From Haladaptatus sp. R4 (GTDB lineage Archaea; Halobacteriota; Halobacteria; Halobacteriales; Haladaptataceae): DNA of 64,000 nucleotides. Shown in pieces: positions 25,787 through 34,702 of the stretch. The notes under the pieces were generated by a model. That model ran no database searches and had not been told where the DNA came from. It saw only the letters and a program-made list of their open reading frames with translations. A program made the position numbers and the translations under genes. Position 1 is the stretch's first letter; every line of letters begins with the position of its first letter. The stretch spans positions 744,001 through 808,000 of the forward strand of contig NZ_LWHG01000021.1 in NCBI RefSeq assembly GCF_001625445.1, in the 5' to 3' direction.

Positions 25787-26646
25787 GTTCAGAGGTTCGA
25801 TTCACCGACTTCAAGTCGGACAAGCAACCGACGTGGTGTCCCGGATGCGGTGACTTCGGGACGATGAACGGGATGATGAAAGCACTCGCCGAAACCGGCA
25901 ACACGCCGGACGACACGTTCGTCGTCGCCGGTATCGGCTGCTCCGGTAAGATCGGGACGTTCATGCACTCCTACGCCATCCACGGCGTTCACGGACGTGC
26001 GCTCCCGGTCGGCACGGGTGTCAAACTCGCCAACCCCGACCTCGAAGTGATGGTCGCGGGTGGTGACGGTGACGGGTACTCCATCGGTGTGGGTCACTTC
26101 ATCCACGCAGTTCGACGCAACGTGGACATGTCCTACGTCGTCATGGACAACCGCATCTACGGACTGACGAAGGGACAGGCCTCGCCGACCAGCCGCGAGG
26201 ACTTCGAAACGAGCACGACGCCGGAAGGCCCCAAACAGCCGCCGGTCAACCCGCTCGCGCTCGCGCTCTCGGCGGGCGCGACGTTCATCGCACAGTCCTT
26301 CTCGACGGACGCACAGCGTCATGCGGAAATCGTCCAGAAGGCCATCGAGCACGACGGCTTCGGCTTCGTGAACGTCTTCTCGCCGTGTGTCACGTTCAAC
26401 GACGTGGACACGTACGACTACTACCGCGACGCCATCGTCGACCTCGCGGACGAGGGTCACGACCCGCACGACTACGACGCGGCAAAGGAGAAAATCCTCG
26501 ACGCCAGCAAGGAGTATCAGGGCGTCATCTACCAGGACGAGGACAGCGTCCCGTACGGCGAACTCCACGGTCTCGGGAAGAACATGACCGAGATTCCGGA
26601 CGGCGCACCCGAGGACGCGATGGACCTCGTGCGCGAGTTCTACTGA
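25783..26646 (+). CDS. korB: 2-oxoacid:ferredoxin oxidoreductase beta subunit (KorB type)
   Basis: 287 residues, the thiamine-diphosphate subunit. The TPP/Mg motif is GDGDGYSIGVGHFIHAV with Asn123 downstream (VVMDNRIYGLTKGQASPTS). Cys19 and Cys22 (WCPGCGDFG) and Cys53 (GIGCSGKIG) can ligate the 4Fe-4S cluster, with a fourth ligand further on (SPCVTFN). Coupled to korA by a 4-base overlap. The size and the GLTKGQ sequence support a 2-oxoglutarate-type (Kor) assignment over pyruvate. Confidence 0.94.
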   Translation: MSSEVRFTDFKSDKQPTWCPGCGDFGTMNGMMKALAETGNTPDDTFVVAGIGCSGKIGTFMHSYAIHGVHGRALPVGTGVKLANPDLEVMVAGGDGDGYSIGVGHFIHAVRRNVDMSYVVMDNRIYGLTKGQASPTSREDFETSTTPEGPKQPPVNPLALALSAGATFIAQSFSTDAQRHAEIVQKAIEHDGFGFVNVFSPCVTFNDVDTYDYYRDAIVDLADEGHDPHDYDAAKEKILDASKEYQGVIYQDEDSVPYGELHGLGKNMTEIPDGAPEDAMDLVREFY

Positions 26647-26823
26647 AGCAGTTCGGGTTCCATTTCGATTTTGTTTTTTCCGCAACGACCAGCCAACCCG
26701 CTGTCGACCGGCCATGGTAGTGTGAGACACAGACACATCTGACCATCCGCTCACGACGAAAACCCGGTTCATCAAGCCGTTTGCGCCTGTTTTTTATGAG
26801 ATGAACGGTAAGAAGGTATAGAG
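26647..26823. other. Spacer after korB with T-rich run and TATA-like box
   Basis: A T-rich patch (cgattttgttttttccgc, about 26666-26683) just after korB is a likely transcription terminator. Further on, gttttttatgag (26790-26801) lies about 26 bases before the ATG of the small open frame at 26824 and is a TATA-like box. Nothing else is recognised. Confidence 0.5.
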
Positions 26824-27009
26824 ATGACTGCGGACATGTGTACTGTCGTTAGCGGCACCGGGTGTTCCCCCGCCGTGACGACATTCGACTCTTATGACAC
26901 TGGCCGACGCTGCGACGGAACCGACGGCCGTTCGACCGCCGATTCCCCCTCATTGCAAGCGTTCGAAACGGAGGAACCCTCCTCATGTGCGACGAAGGTG
27001 ACGGCATGA
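26824..27009 (+). CDS. Possible small cysteine-containing protein (61 aa) coupled to the GGR-family gene
   Basis: The ATG at 26824 lies about 26 bases after a TATA-like box, the position of a leaderless start. The 61-residue product is mildly acidic, with cysteines at about 6, 14, 30 and 55. Its TGA overlaps the ATG of the next gene (27006) as ATGA. That geometry is typical of coupled haloarchaeal genes. I do not recognise the sequence and third-position GC is only moderate, so it could be a translated leader or a non-coding 5' region. Confidence 0.35.
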   Translation: MTADMCTVVSGTGCSPAVTTFDSYDTGRRCDGTDGRSTADSPSLQAFETEEPSSCATKVTA

Positions 27010-28238
27010 GCGAGCACTACGATGTGATCATCGCAGGTGCGGGCCCCGCCGGTGCGCAGTGTGCGCGGGACTTGGCCCAGCGTGGCTACGAGGTCGTCGT
27101 CCTCGAAGCCGAGAAGGAAGACGGCTTCCCACAACAGAGCAACAAATCGACCGCTGGGACGTTCTCGTCGATGATGGCGGCGTTCGGCATCCCGGACGAA
27201 GTCGTGATGAACTACACCGACAACGTCGTCCTCGAATCCCCGAACGAGTACTTCGCCAAGTCCCAACCGGGTGCGGTTCTCGAATTCGCCGATTTCAAGC
27301 GCTTCTTGGTGGAAGACAGCCGGGAGGAAGGTGCCGAATACTGGTTTGGCTCCCGCGTCGCGAAGCCGATCATGGAGCACAACGAGATCGTCGGGGTTCG
27401 CTACTCCGGCAATCAGGAAGTGTACGGCGACATCATCATCGACGCGACCGGTCCGAGCGCCCCGCTCGCAAAGCATCTCGGCGTGAGCGACCTCAAGCGC
27501 GAAAATCAGGCCATCGGCGTCGAGTTCGAGATGGAAGGCGTCGATATCGACCCCGAGGGGTACGCCGACCTCACGGACGCGATGATGCTTCGACTCGATC
27601 ACGACCTCGCGCCCGGCGGCTACTCGTGGATCTTCCACACGGGCGAGGACACGGCGAAAGTCGGACTCTGTTACATCCAGAACGAGAGCCACAGCGACTA
27701 CGCCAAGGAGGGCATGGGCATCGACGACTACCTCCAGTACTGGCTCGACAACGACCCACGGTTCGCGAACGCGGAGCGAATCGAAGGCAAGCAACACCGT
27801 GGCTCCGCCCACATCCAGACGCCGGGCGCGCTCTCCACGGACAACTTCATGGCCATCGGCGACACCGTTCCGACTATCGACCCGCTCTGGGGCGAGGGTA
27901 TCCACGTCGGCATGAAGTCCGCACGCGCGGCGGCGATAACCGCCGACCGCTGTTTCATGACGACCACCCCCGACACGTCGGCGGACAACATGTCCATCTA
28001 CGACAACCTCTGGCACAGCAACGTGGCACCCAACGCCCGGATGCGCCTGCTGATGACGCAACTGCTCTACCTCGCCGAAAACGAGCGCTACGACACGCTG
28101 ATTCGCGACCTCAAACAGCTCAGCCACAGCACGCTGGCGAACGCGAACAACGGCCAGATTCGCGGCATGCTGAAGCTGATTCACCGGGAGGACATCCCGC
28201 TCCTCAAGCGGTTCGCCAAAGAGCGGCTTCCGCTGTAA
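27006..28238 (+). CDS. Geranylgeranyl reductase family FAD-dependent protein
   Basis: About 410 residues. Starts with an FAD-binding Rossmann motif DVIIAGAGPAGAQCARDLAQ (GAGPAG at 11-16), has the family middle (DATGPSAPLAKHLGV) and the second FAD contact FMAIGDTVPTIDPLWGEGIH. The family reduces geranylgeranyl chains of archaeal lipids, menaquinone or similar isoprenoids; the substrate is not determined here. An alternative ATG seven codons upstream (26985) has a GGAGG 10 bases before it, so the start is uncertain by 7 residues. Confidence 0.88.
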   Translation: MSEHYDVIIAGAGPAGAQCARDLAQRGYEVVVLEAEKEDGFPQQSNKSTAGTFSSMMAAFGIPDEVVMNYTDNVVLESPNEYFAKSQPGAVLEFADFKRFLVEDSREEGAEYWFGSRVAKPIMEHNEIVGVRYSGNQEVYGDIIIDATGPSAPLAKHLGVSDLKRENQAIGVEFEMEGVDIDPEGYADLTDAMMLRLDHDLAPGGYSWIFHTGEDTAKVGLCYIQNESHSDYAKEGMGIDDYLQYWLDNDPRFANAERIEGKQHRGSAHIQTPGALSTDNFMAIGDTVPTIDPLWGEGIHVGMKSARAAAITADRCFMTTTPDTSADNMSIYDNLWHSNVAPNARMRLLMTQLLYLAENERYDTLIRDLKQLSHSTLANANNGQIRGMLKLIHREDIPLLKRFAKERLPL

Positions 28239-28285
28239 CGGTCGGATCTCGAAGTACTCTCCGTTTTACTCGGTTCTCGAAGTGC

Positions 28286-28609
28286 TCACTTGTCGAAATC
28301 AGTTTCCGCTTTCGACATCGCGCTTCCGCTCTCGTGAATCCGCTCCCGATACTTTTCGAGCGCTTCGTCCAAGGCGTCGCCCGCGTCCACGTCGAGGGCG
28401 TTCGCCACCGCGAGCAGCGAGAACAGCGCATCGCCGATTTCGTCCGACTTCACGTCGAGCGCTTCCGAATCAGCCCCCCATTTCGATGATTTCGTCGCGT
28501 CGGCCGCGATTTCGCCAACTTCGGCCGCCAAGTCGAGAATCTGGAACTCCGGGTCGCACGTCATGCCGTGCTCTTCCATGAACGCGGCGACGGTTTGCTG
28601 TTCGTCCAT
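28286..28609 (-). CDS. MazG-like nucleotide pyrophosphohydrolase
   Basis: 107 residues from ATG 28609 (MDEQQTVAAFMEEHG). The metal-binding helices of the MazG-like all-alpha NTP pyrophosphatase fold are visible as LDLAAEVGEIAADA and SDEIGDALFSLLAVANAL (E-x2-E ... D/E-x3-D pattern). The enzyme would split a nucleoside triphosphate or a modified nucleotide to the monophosphate. It converges on the GGR-family gene and is divergent from the Nudix-eIF2B gene. Both it and the Nudix protein could sanitise nucleotides; that is inference. Confidence 0.87.
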   Translation of the reverse strand: MDEQQTVAAFMEEHGMTCDPEFQILDLAAEVGEIAADATKSSKWGADSEALDVKSDEIGDALFSLLAVANALDVDAGDALDEALEKYRERIHESGSAMSKAETDFDK

Positions 28610-28783
28610 GTTCACAGTCAACGACAGTTCGAAGTAAATTTTCGGGGTGTTGCTTCGATGATAAGTACGACGCGGTCGGCATCGTTTCGGAGAACCGACC
28701 TCGTCGGTTCCGCCAAGACAATTACTCTACTCGTCGTCGCGTTCGCCCACAGGTTGAACTCCCGCGCTCTCGTCGCTTCGCTC

Positions 28784-30046
28784 ATGGACGAAACCCACGT
28801 CGTGACCTGCATGCTGCGCAACCGTGGGGAGGTGTTGCTCCTCCGGCGAAGCGAGGAGGTGGGGTCGTACTCCGGGCAGTGGGGAGGGGTGGCCGGACAC
28901 GCGGAGGGGAACCCCGACGCCCTCGCGCGCGAGGAAATCGAGGAGGAGACCGGACTGCTGGACGACTGCACGTTCGTCCGAGCGGGCGACCCGTTCGAGG
29001 TGGACGACGAATCGCTGGACAAACGCTGGGTCGTGCATCCGTACCTGTTCGACTGTACGAACCGGGACGTACGGATCGACTGGGAGACGACCGAGGCGGA
29101 GTGGGTCCAGCCGACGGAAATCCTTCGTCGAGAGACGGTTCCGGACCTCTGGACCTCCTACGACCGCGTCGCGCCGACGGTCGAATCGGTCGGCGAGGAC
29201 GCCGAACACGGGTCGGCGTATATCTCCGTCCGGGCGCTCGAAGTCCTTCGGGACCGAGCGGGAACGTGTGCGGTTCGCAGGGAGAGCAACAGCAGAGACT
29301 GGAACGAACTCGCCGCCCTCGCCCGCGACTTGCTCGACGCCCGTCCGAGCATGGCCGCGCTGGGAAACCGCGTGAATCGCGCCATAGCCGACGCGAGCAG
29401 GGGAGCGGACCCCGAGACGGTCGAACGCGCCGCTATCGAGGGCATCGAACGAGCCTACCGCGTGGACGAGGACGCGACGGAAAACGCCCGTGAGGAAATC
29501 GCCGACGCCGCGGTGCTCACGCTCTCGCGCTCGGGGACCGTGCTCGATGCGCTCCGGAACGCGGCGCGCGTGTTCGTCGCCGAATCGCGTCCCGCGAACG
29601 AGGGAGTGGGCGTGGCGGAGGCGCTGGCCGAGGGAACCGACGTAACCCTGCACACCGACGCCGCGACGGCGCACGTGCTGGCGACCGAAGAAATCGACTG
29701 CGTCGTCGTCGGCGCGGATTCGGTGCTCCCGAGCGGCGACGTGGTGAACAAGACCGGAACGCGGGGCGCGGCGCTCGCGGCGAACCGGGAGGACGTCCCC
29801 GTTCTCGTCGTCACCGCGACCGACAAGGTTCGGACGACGGACGAACCCGTGCTGGAAGACGGCTCACCGAATGCGGTGTACGACGGCGATGCGGACCTGT
29901 CGGTGGTGAATCCGACCTTCGACGTGACGGCCGCCGAACTCGTTTCCGGCTACGTGACCGAGCGCGGTATCCTGGACCGCGGGGGAATCGGTTCGGTGGC
30001 CGAGAAACTGGAAGGTCTCTCACAGTGGACCGACGACCGTTCCTGA
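28784..30046 (+). CDS. Nudix hydrolase fused to an eIF-2B alpha-like domain
   Basis: 420 residues. Residues 1-145 are a Nudix domain (GVAGHAEGNPDALAREEIEE then ETGL; the Nudix box is slightly off canonical). Residues 165-420 are an eIF-2B alpha/beta/delta-like domain (VFVAESRPANEGVGVAEAL, VVVGADSVLPSGDVVNKTGT), the same fold as ribose-1,5-bisphosphate isomerase. A combined nucleotide/sugar-phosphate role is possible. The start ATG 28784 is preferred over an upstream frame extension that lacks acidic character. Confidence 0.85.
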   Translation: MDETHVVTCMLRNRGEVLLLRRSEEVGSYSGQWGGVAGHAEGNPDALAREEIEEETGLLDDCTFVRAGDPFEVDDESLDKRWVVHPYLFDCTNRDVRIDWETTEAEWVQPTEILRRETVPDLWTSYDRVAPTVESVGEDAEHGSAYISVRALEVLRDRAGTCAVRRESNSRDWNELAALARDLLDARPSMAALGNRVNRAIADASRGADPETVERAAIEGIERAYRVDEDATENAREEIADAAVLTLSRSGTVLDALRNAARVFVAESRPANEGVGVAEALAEGTDVTLHTDAATAHVLATEEIDCVVVGADSVLPSGDVVNKTGTRGAALAANREDVPVLVVTATDKVRTTDEPVLEDGSPNAVYDGDADLSVVNPTFDVTAAELVSGYVTERGILDRGGIGSVAEKLEGLSQWTDDRS

Positions 30047-30171
30047 GCTGAATCAGCGGGAAACAGCGTTTGGCTGATGTACGAGGAAGAGTTCGCCGAA
30101 CTTGTCGAAATGGCTCGACCGAGTAATTGTCGGTGAGTAATTACTAATGTTTTGACCAGAGAGATTTGCCA

Positions 30172-31044
30172 ATGAAGCTCCATACGGAAAATCTCGGAAA
30201 GCAGTACTCGGAGCAAGTCTGGGGAATCCGTGACGTCACCCTGGAGATGCACGACGGGATTCACGGTCTGTTAGGCCCGAACGGAGCGGGGAAATCGACC
30301 CTCATGAGCGTTCTCACGACCGTGATGAAACCGACGACCGGCACGGCATACTGGAACGATACAGATATCGTCGAATCGCCGGGAGCCGTTCGACCCGTTC
30401 TCGGCTATCTCCCGCAGGATTTCGGCGTCTACCCGGACCTCAAACTCGAAGAGTTTCTCGACTACGTCGCCGCCCTCCGTGGACTCGACAGCGAGACGGC
30501 GAGTGCCCGTATCGACGAGCTGTTGACCCTCGTAAATCTGGTCGATGTCAGGGGACGAAAGCTCAAGACGTTCTCGGGTGGCATGCGTCAGCGCGTCGGT
30601 ATCGCACAGGCGTTGCTCAACGACCCGGACCTCCTCGTCGTGGACGAACCGACGGTCGGGCTGGACCCCGAAGAGCGCGTTCGGTTGCGGAGCGCCTTGG
30701 CGAACACCGCCAGCGACCGTATCGTCATCCTCTCGACGCACATCGTTCCGGACGTCGAAGCGACGGCCAACAAAATAGCGCTGCTGGACGACGGCCGACT
30801 GGTCACGCACGCGAGCGTCGAGGAACTCATCGATCGCGTTGCCGGTGACGTGTACGAGTGCATCGTGTCGCAATCGGAGCTGAACGCGTTACGCGAGGAG
30901 TATCCGATCTGTAGTACCGTCCAGCGGTCGGACGGGGTCAAAGTTCGGCTGATCGCCGAGACGCCGCCGACCGACGCCGAACCGGTAACCCCGACGCTCG
31001 AAGACGCGTATCTCGAAACGGTCGAACACCGGCACGGGAGCTAA
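30172..31044 (+). CDS. ABC transporter ATP-binding protein (ABC-2 type exporter)
   Basis: About 290 residues. Walker A is GPNGAGKST (residues 35-43), the signature is TFSGGMRQRVGIAQ, Walker B is LLVVDEPTVGLDP and the switch is STHIV. Its layout matches CcmA/NatA-like ATPases that power ABC-2 permeases. The ATG at 30172 is preferred to a start 2 codons upstream. The permease follows one base after the stop. The promoter area has a 10-bp palindrome AGTAATTACT (about 30134-30143) that may be the TATA region or an operator. Confidence 0.93.
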   Translation: MKLHTENLGKQYSEQVWGIRDVTLEMHDGIHGLLGPNGAGKSTLMSVLTTVMKPTTGTAYWNDTDIVESPGAVRPVLGYLPQDFGVYPDLKLEEFLDYVAALRGLDSETASARIDELLTLVNLVDVRGRKLKTFSGGMRQRVGIAQALLNDPDLLVVDEPTVGLDPEERVRLRSALANTASDRIVILSTHIVPDVEATANKIALLDDGRLVTHASVEELIDRVAGDVYECIVSQSELNALREEYPICSTVQRSDGVKVRLIAETPPTDAEPVTPTLEDAYLETVEHRHGS

Positions 31045-31045
31045 G

Positions 31046-32764
31046 ATGACACGAACGACCGGGACGCGGACGAAGCTACGACAGTCCTACCACGTCGCGC
31101 GGGCCGATTTCCTTCAGCGAGCACGCTCACGTCGCCTACTGGTCGTGTTGGCCGTGATCGCGTACGTCGGATACCTGGTCAACGTGGGGGGAATCAAGCT
31201 CGCGTACCAGATACACCGCGACGGGACGATGACGGCTTTCCACGGGGAGCCGACGGCAGCGTACATCGGGTTGAAAGCAGGGCTGACAGGATCAGTGGTG
31301 CTGTTGTTCGTCGGATTTTATCTGATGAAGAACGTGCTCGACCGCGACCGAAAGTACGAGGTTACACGGCTGGTCGCGAGCACCCCAATTTCGGACCGAA
31401 CGTATCTCGTCGGAAAGTGGCTGAGTAACGTCGCGCTCGGCGTCGTCATCGTCGTGACGCTCGGGTTGTCCACCATCGCAAACCACGCGGTCAACGGCGT
31501 CGGTCCGACGAACCCGATTTCGCTCCTGTTCCCGCTGTTCGTCTTCGCGCTTCCCCTCTGTGCGCTCGTCGGGGCAGTTTCGCTCCTCTTCGAAACCGTC
31601 GATACGTTGAACGGCACGTTCGGAAACATCTGCTATTTTTTGCTCGTTCCGATGGTGTTGGGAACGACACTCTCGCCGGTCGGGAGCACGCTGCCGAGCG
31701 AACTCCCCCTCTGGACGAAAGGGTTCGACGTCATGGGCTATCTCGCAGTGTACTCGCTGACGGCGGGCGCGCTGCTCGCCCAACAACCGATGTACGACGG
31801 GGGTCTTCCGTCGGTCGGCACGCTCGAAGCACAGAAGACGTTCTTTTGGAACGGCGGAGCGTGGCCACATTGGGTGTTCCCACAACGTCTCGGATTGGTG
31901 CTTCTCGGACTTCTCGTGGTCTTCCTTTCGACCGTTCCGTTCGACCGCTTGTCATCGACCGAACCATCGAGTGGCGGGGGGTGGTTCCCACGGCTCCGCG
32001 TTGGCGTGCCGACGTTCGGCGTGCCGTCTCGAATACGGGCTTCGATACCCGTCGTCGGCGGAACCGATAGTTCGACATCTCCGACCGGAGGGCAGACGGT
32101 CGAATCGGTATCCCTGACCCCCGTCGAGAGTCGGGGTTCCGGTGAAATCCGTCAACTGGCCGTCGCCGAGTTGCGGCTCGCGCTTCGGGGACGACGGTGG
32201 TGGTGGTACTGTGGGGCCGCCCTCCTGGTCGCGATTCCGCTCGGCAGCCTTCTGACTGCCGGTGTCACGCAGGTCCCGGTCGATGCCTTCCGCACGTCGG
32301 TGTACCCGTTGGCGTTCGTCTGGCCGCTGTTGATCTGGTCCGAGATGGGGGTCCGAACGGTTCGCCATCGGATGATGCCGCTGGTACTCGCTTCGACGAA
32401 TCCGATTCGACAACTCGTCGCGGAGTGGCTCGCCGGCGTCCTCGTCGCGGTTGCCGTCGGGAGCGGCATGCTCGTGGTGTTCGTCGTTACCGGACGAACC
32501 GCGTTACTGGCCGGATTCGCGAGTGGCGTGCTGCTCCCCCCCTCGTTGGCGAGCGCGGCCGGAGGTTGGAGTCGGACGTCCACTCTGTTCGAGCTCTCGT
32601 ATCTGGCGCTCTGGTACGTCGGCCCGCTCAACGGCGGTTCCCTCCTCGACTTCATCGGTGTGACCACGGACAGCGTTGCGATGGGTGTGCCGTTCGCCTT
32701 CATCGGAGTTAGCGCCGTCCTCTTCGGACTTGCGTTGTTCCGCCGGAAGCTGGAAATCGAATAG
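31046..32764 (+). CDS. ABC-2 type transporter permease with two membrane halves
   Basis: 572 residues with about twelve membrane helices in two groups: residues 35-320 (for example AVIAYVGYLVNVGG and LSNVALGVVIVVTLGLSTIA) and 390-570 (WWWYCGAALLVAIPLGSLLT and ending VSAVLFGLALFRRKLE). A polar linker of about 60 residues lies between. It appears to carry both permease units in one chain. It starts one base after the ATPase stop, forming a two-gene transporter. The exported substrate is unknown. Confidence 0.88.
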   Translation: MTRTTGTRTKLRQSYHVARADFLQRARSRRLLVVLAVIAYVGYLVNVGGIKLAYQIHRDGTMTAFHGEPTAAYIGLKAGLTGSVVLLFVGFYLMKNVLDRDRKYEVTRLVASTPISDRTYLVGKWLSNVALGVVIVVTLGLSTIANHAVNGVGPTNPISLLFPLFVFALPLCALVGAVSLLFETVDTLNGTFGNICYFLLVPMVLGTTLSPVGSTLPSELPLWTKGFDVMGYLAVYSLTAGALLAQQPMYDGGLPSVGTLEAQKTFFWNGGAWPHWVFPQRLGLVLLGLLVVFLSTVPFDRLSSTEPSSGGGWFPRLRVGVPTFGVPSRIRASIPVVGGTDSSTSPTGGQTVESVSLTPVESRGSGEIRQLAVAELRLALRGRRWWWYCGAALLVAIPLGSLLTAGVTQVPVDAFRTSVYPLAFVWPLLIWSEMGVRTVRHRMMPLVLASTNPIRQLVAEWLAGVLVAVAVGSGMLVVFVVTGRTALLAGFASGVLLPPSLASAAGGWSRTSTLFELSYLALWYVGPLNGGSLLDFIGVTTDSVAMGVPFAFIGVSAVLFGLALFRRKLEIE

Positions 32765-32965
32765 CGCGAATCGGAAACCCATCGCGGTTCGTCGGACGGG
32801 GTACCACAGCGGGCAGGGCCACTACGTGACCCTTTTCACCCCCTACCCTCTACCATCGGTCGGTGGTGATGACGAGATGTTACCCCCACTGAGCCCCTTG
32901 TGATGATGGGTTTAACACCGAACCACCGCTTCGATTCACGACGGACGTGACTTCTCGTTCCGATC

Positions 32966-33538
32966 TTATACGCCTTCGAGCACCGCGACAGCCACCGCGC
33001 CGACGACGAGCGTCGTCCGCGGAATCGCGCCCGGTCGGTCGATGCGCACGTCGTAGATGGTCCGGGGATGAATTCGCTTCCCGAGAGTGCCGATGTGTTC
33101 GCCGTTCGAGGCCGTGATGGAGAACGTACGGGGGAACGGAGAGACGAGTTTCGTGACGCCGTTCAACGCGCCGAAGACGCCCCGTCGGGAATCGAGTTCG
33201 GCGAGCGTCTCGCCGTCCGGTCGTTCGATGGTCCAGTGGCGACTGCCAAGGTCGAACTCCTTCGTGAGGACGAGTCGAGGTTCCTCGGTTCCGGCTTCGA
33301 CGACGGTGAACTCCCCGGCGATATCGTAGGTCTGTCCCGAATCGACGTGGAAGACGGGATTGCCATCCGAATCCTCGAACGGGAACGTCGCTTTTCCGCC
33401 CGCGACCCCTCGTTCGGTGGCGAGCACCGTTTCGCCGTCCGCGTCGTTCACCCATAGCTCCTCGCGGAGAAAGTGTCGCTTGACCGTGCACTGTTTCGGC
33501 TCGAACGACCAACCGCCGATGGCACCGCGTCCAGTCAT
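32966..33538 (-). CDS. LURP-one/phospholipid-scramblase-like beta-barrel protein
   Basis: 190 residues from ATG 33538 (MTGRGAIGGWSFEPKQCTVK). The repeated short strands (ATFPFEDSDGNPVFHVDSGQ; LTKEFDLGSRHWTIERPDGE) match the LURP-one-related/scramblase fold, a twelve-strand barrel with a central helix. A hydrophobic C-terminal tail (TTLVVGAVAVAVLEGV) could insert in the membrane. The much longer open frame on this strand runs antisense to the dehydrogenase gene and is a shadow. The upstream side contains the 30-bp tandem repeat. Ligand unknown. Confidence 0.8.
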   Translation of the reverse strand: MTGRGAIGGWSFEPKQCTVKRHFLREELWVNDADGETVLATERGVAGGKATFPFEDSDGNPVFHVDSGQTYDIAGEFTVVEAGTEEPRLVLTKEFDLGSRHWTIERPDGETLAELDSRRGVFGALNGVTKLVSPFPRTFSITASNGEHIGTLGKRIHPRTIYDVRIDRPGAIPRTTLVVGAVAVAVLEGV

Positions 33539-33543
33539 CGTGC

Positions 33544-33603
33544 CCGATTTGGTACCGGGGTGACAGGAAACCACCGATCTGGTACCGGGGTGACAGGAAA
33601 CTA
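33544..33603. repeat. Two 30-bp tandem repeats between divergent genes
   Basis: The unit begins ccgat(t/c)tggtaccggggtg and continues acaggaaac(c/t)a. It occurs at 33544-33573 and 33574-33603 with two differences. It lies 5 bases upstream of the LURP-one start and about 65 bases upstream of the dehydrogenase ATG, where a shared operator would be expected. Each copy contains GGTACC and a TGACAGGAAA box. Confidence 0.8.
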
Positions 33604-33667
33604 TCGGCGATCCCGATCCGACTGCCGCCGTCCGAAGATTCATCCTGTCGCCGTGGGTACCCCCTCC

Positions 33668-34603
33668 ATGGAGATATCTCACCTCGGTGTCCACGAGTCC
33701 GTTCGCGCCATCTTCCCTCCCGCACAGTTGCGGGATGCGCTTTCGTCCGTCGACCCGACGGTCGTCGTCGTGGGCGACGACCCGGACGAGTTGGCAGACT
33801 GCGACGCGCTCGTCACCTTCGCGTACCGTGATTCGTTTGTCGATGCCGACCTCGAATGGATCCACTCGGTTCAGGCCGGATACGACCGCTTCCCGCTGGA
33901 CGAGTTCGAGGACGCGGGGATCATTCTGACGAACAGCACGGGGATTCACGGCACCAGCGTCGGGGAGACCGTGTTGGGGACGATGCTCCAACTCGCCCGC
34001 CACCTGCACGTCTACACCCGCCAGCAGGTCGACCACGAGTGGAGTCGCCCGGACTGGGACGAACCGTTCACGCTGCAGGGCGAATCGCTCTGCGTGGTGG
34101 GTCTCGGCACGCTCGGACAGGGAATCGCCAAACGGGCCGACGCTATCGGTATGCACGTCACCGGCGTCCGCCGCTCGGCCGAGTCGGTTCCCCACGTCCG
34201 GACCGTCTACGCGGACGACCACCTCCACGAGGCCATCTCGAACGCCCGCTTCGTCGCGCTGGCTACCCCGCTCACCGCCGAGACGGAAGGGTTGATGGGC
34301 GAAGCGGAGTTCGACGCCATGCGGGACGACGCCTACTTCATCAACGTCGCCCGTGGACCCTGCGCCGATCAGGATGCCTTGGTTGCCGCCCTGCAAGACG
34401 GGGGCATCGCCGGTGGCGCACTCGACGTGTTCGAGGAGGAGCCGTTGCCCGAGGACTCGCCGCTCTGGGACATGGACGACGTCATCATCACGCCGCACGC
34501 CTCCGCGATGGAGGTGGATTACTACGATCACATCGCGGAACTGGTCCGGGAGAACGTCCAGCACATCGACGCCGACGAACAACTCACGAACCGCGTCGTC
34601 TGA
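33668..34603 (+). CDS. D-2-hydroxyacid dehydrogenase
   Basis: 311 residues. The NAD-binding motif is LCVVGLGTLGQGIAKRADAIG (GLGTLG, about residues 143-148). The family signature INVARGPCADQDALVAAL contains the conserved Arg, and catalytic Glu and His appear as ALDVFEEEPLP and ITPHASA. It reduces a 2-oxoacid to the D-hydroxyacid or the reverse. Start at ATG 33668. It shares a 129-base spacer with the divergent LURP-one gene. Substrate cannot be assigned. Confidence 0.92.
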   Translation: MEISHLGVHESVRAIFPPAQLRDALSSVDPTVVVVGDDPDELADCDALVTFAYRDSFVDADLEWIHSVQAGYDRFPLDEFEDAGIILTNSTGIHGTSVGETVLGTMLQLARHLHVYTRQQVDHEWSRPDWDEPFTLQGESLCVVGLGTLGQGIAKRADAIGMHVTGVRRSAESVPHVRTVYADDHLHEAISNARFVALATPLTAETEGLMGEAEFDAMRDDAYFINVARGPCADQDALVAALQDGGIAGGALDVFEEEPLPEDSPLWDMDDVIITPHASAMEVDYYDHIAELVRENVQHIDADEQLTNRVV

Positions 34604-34702
34604 GTCGTGACTGGGCAGTCGATGTCCATCTCCCGGGAACTGCAATCACGAAAAATACGGCGGATCGAGAAACCCCAACTCGGTCCCCATTCGCCACTGC
34701 CC

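Noticed and set aside
32966-34645. Long minus-strand frame joining the LURP-one gene to sequence antisense to the dehydrogenase
   Set aside because: Only the last 190 codons carry the LURP-one fold; the rest is antisense to the 2-hydroxyacid dehydrogenase. Start set at 33538.
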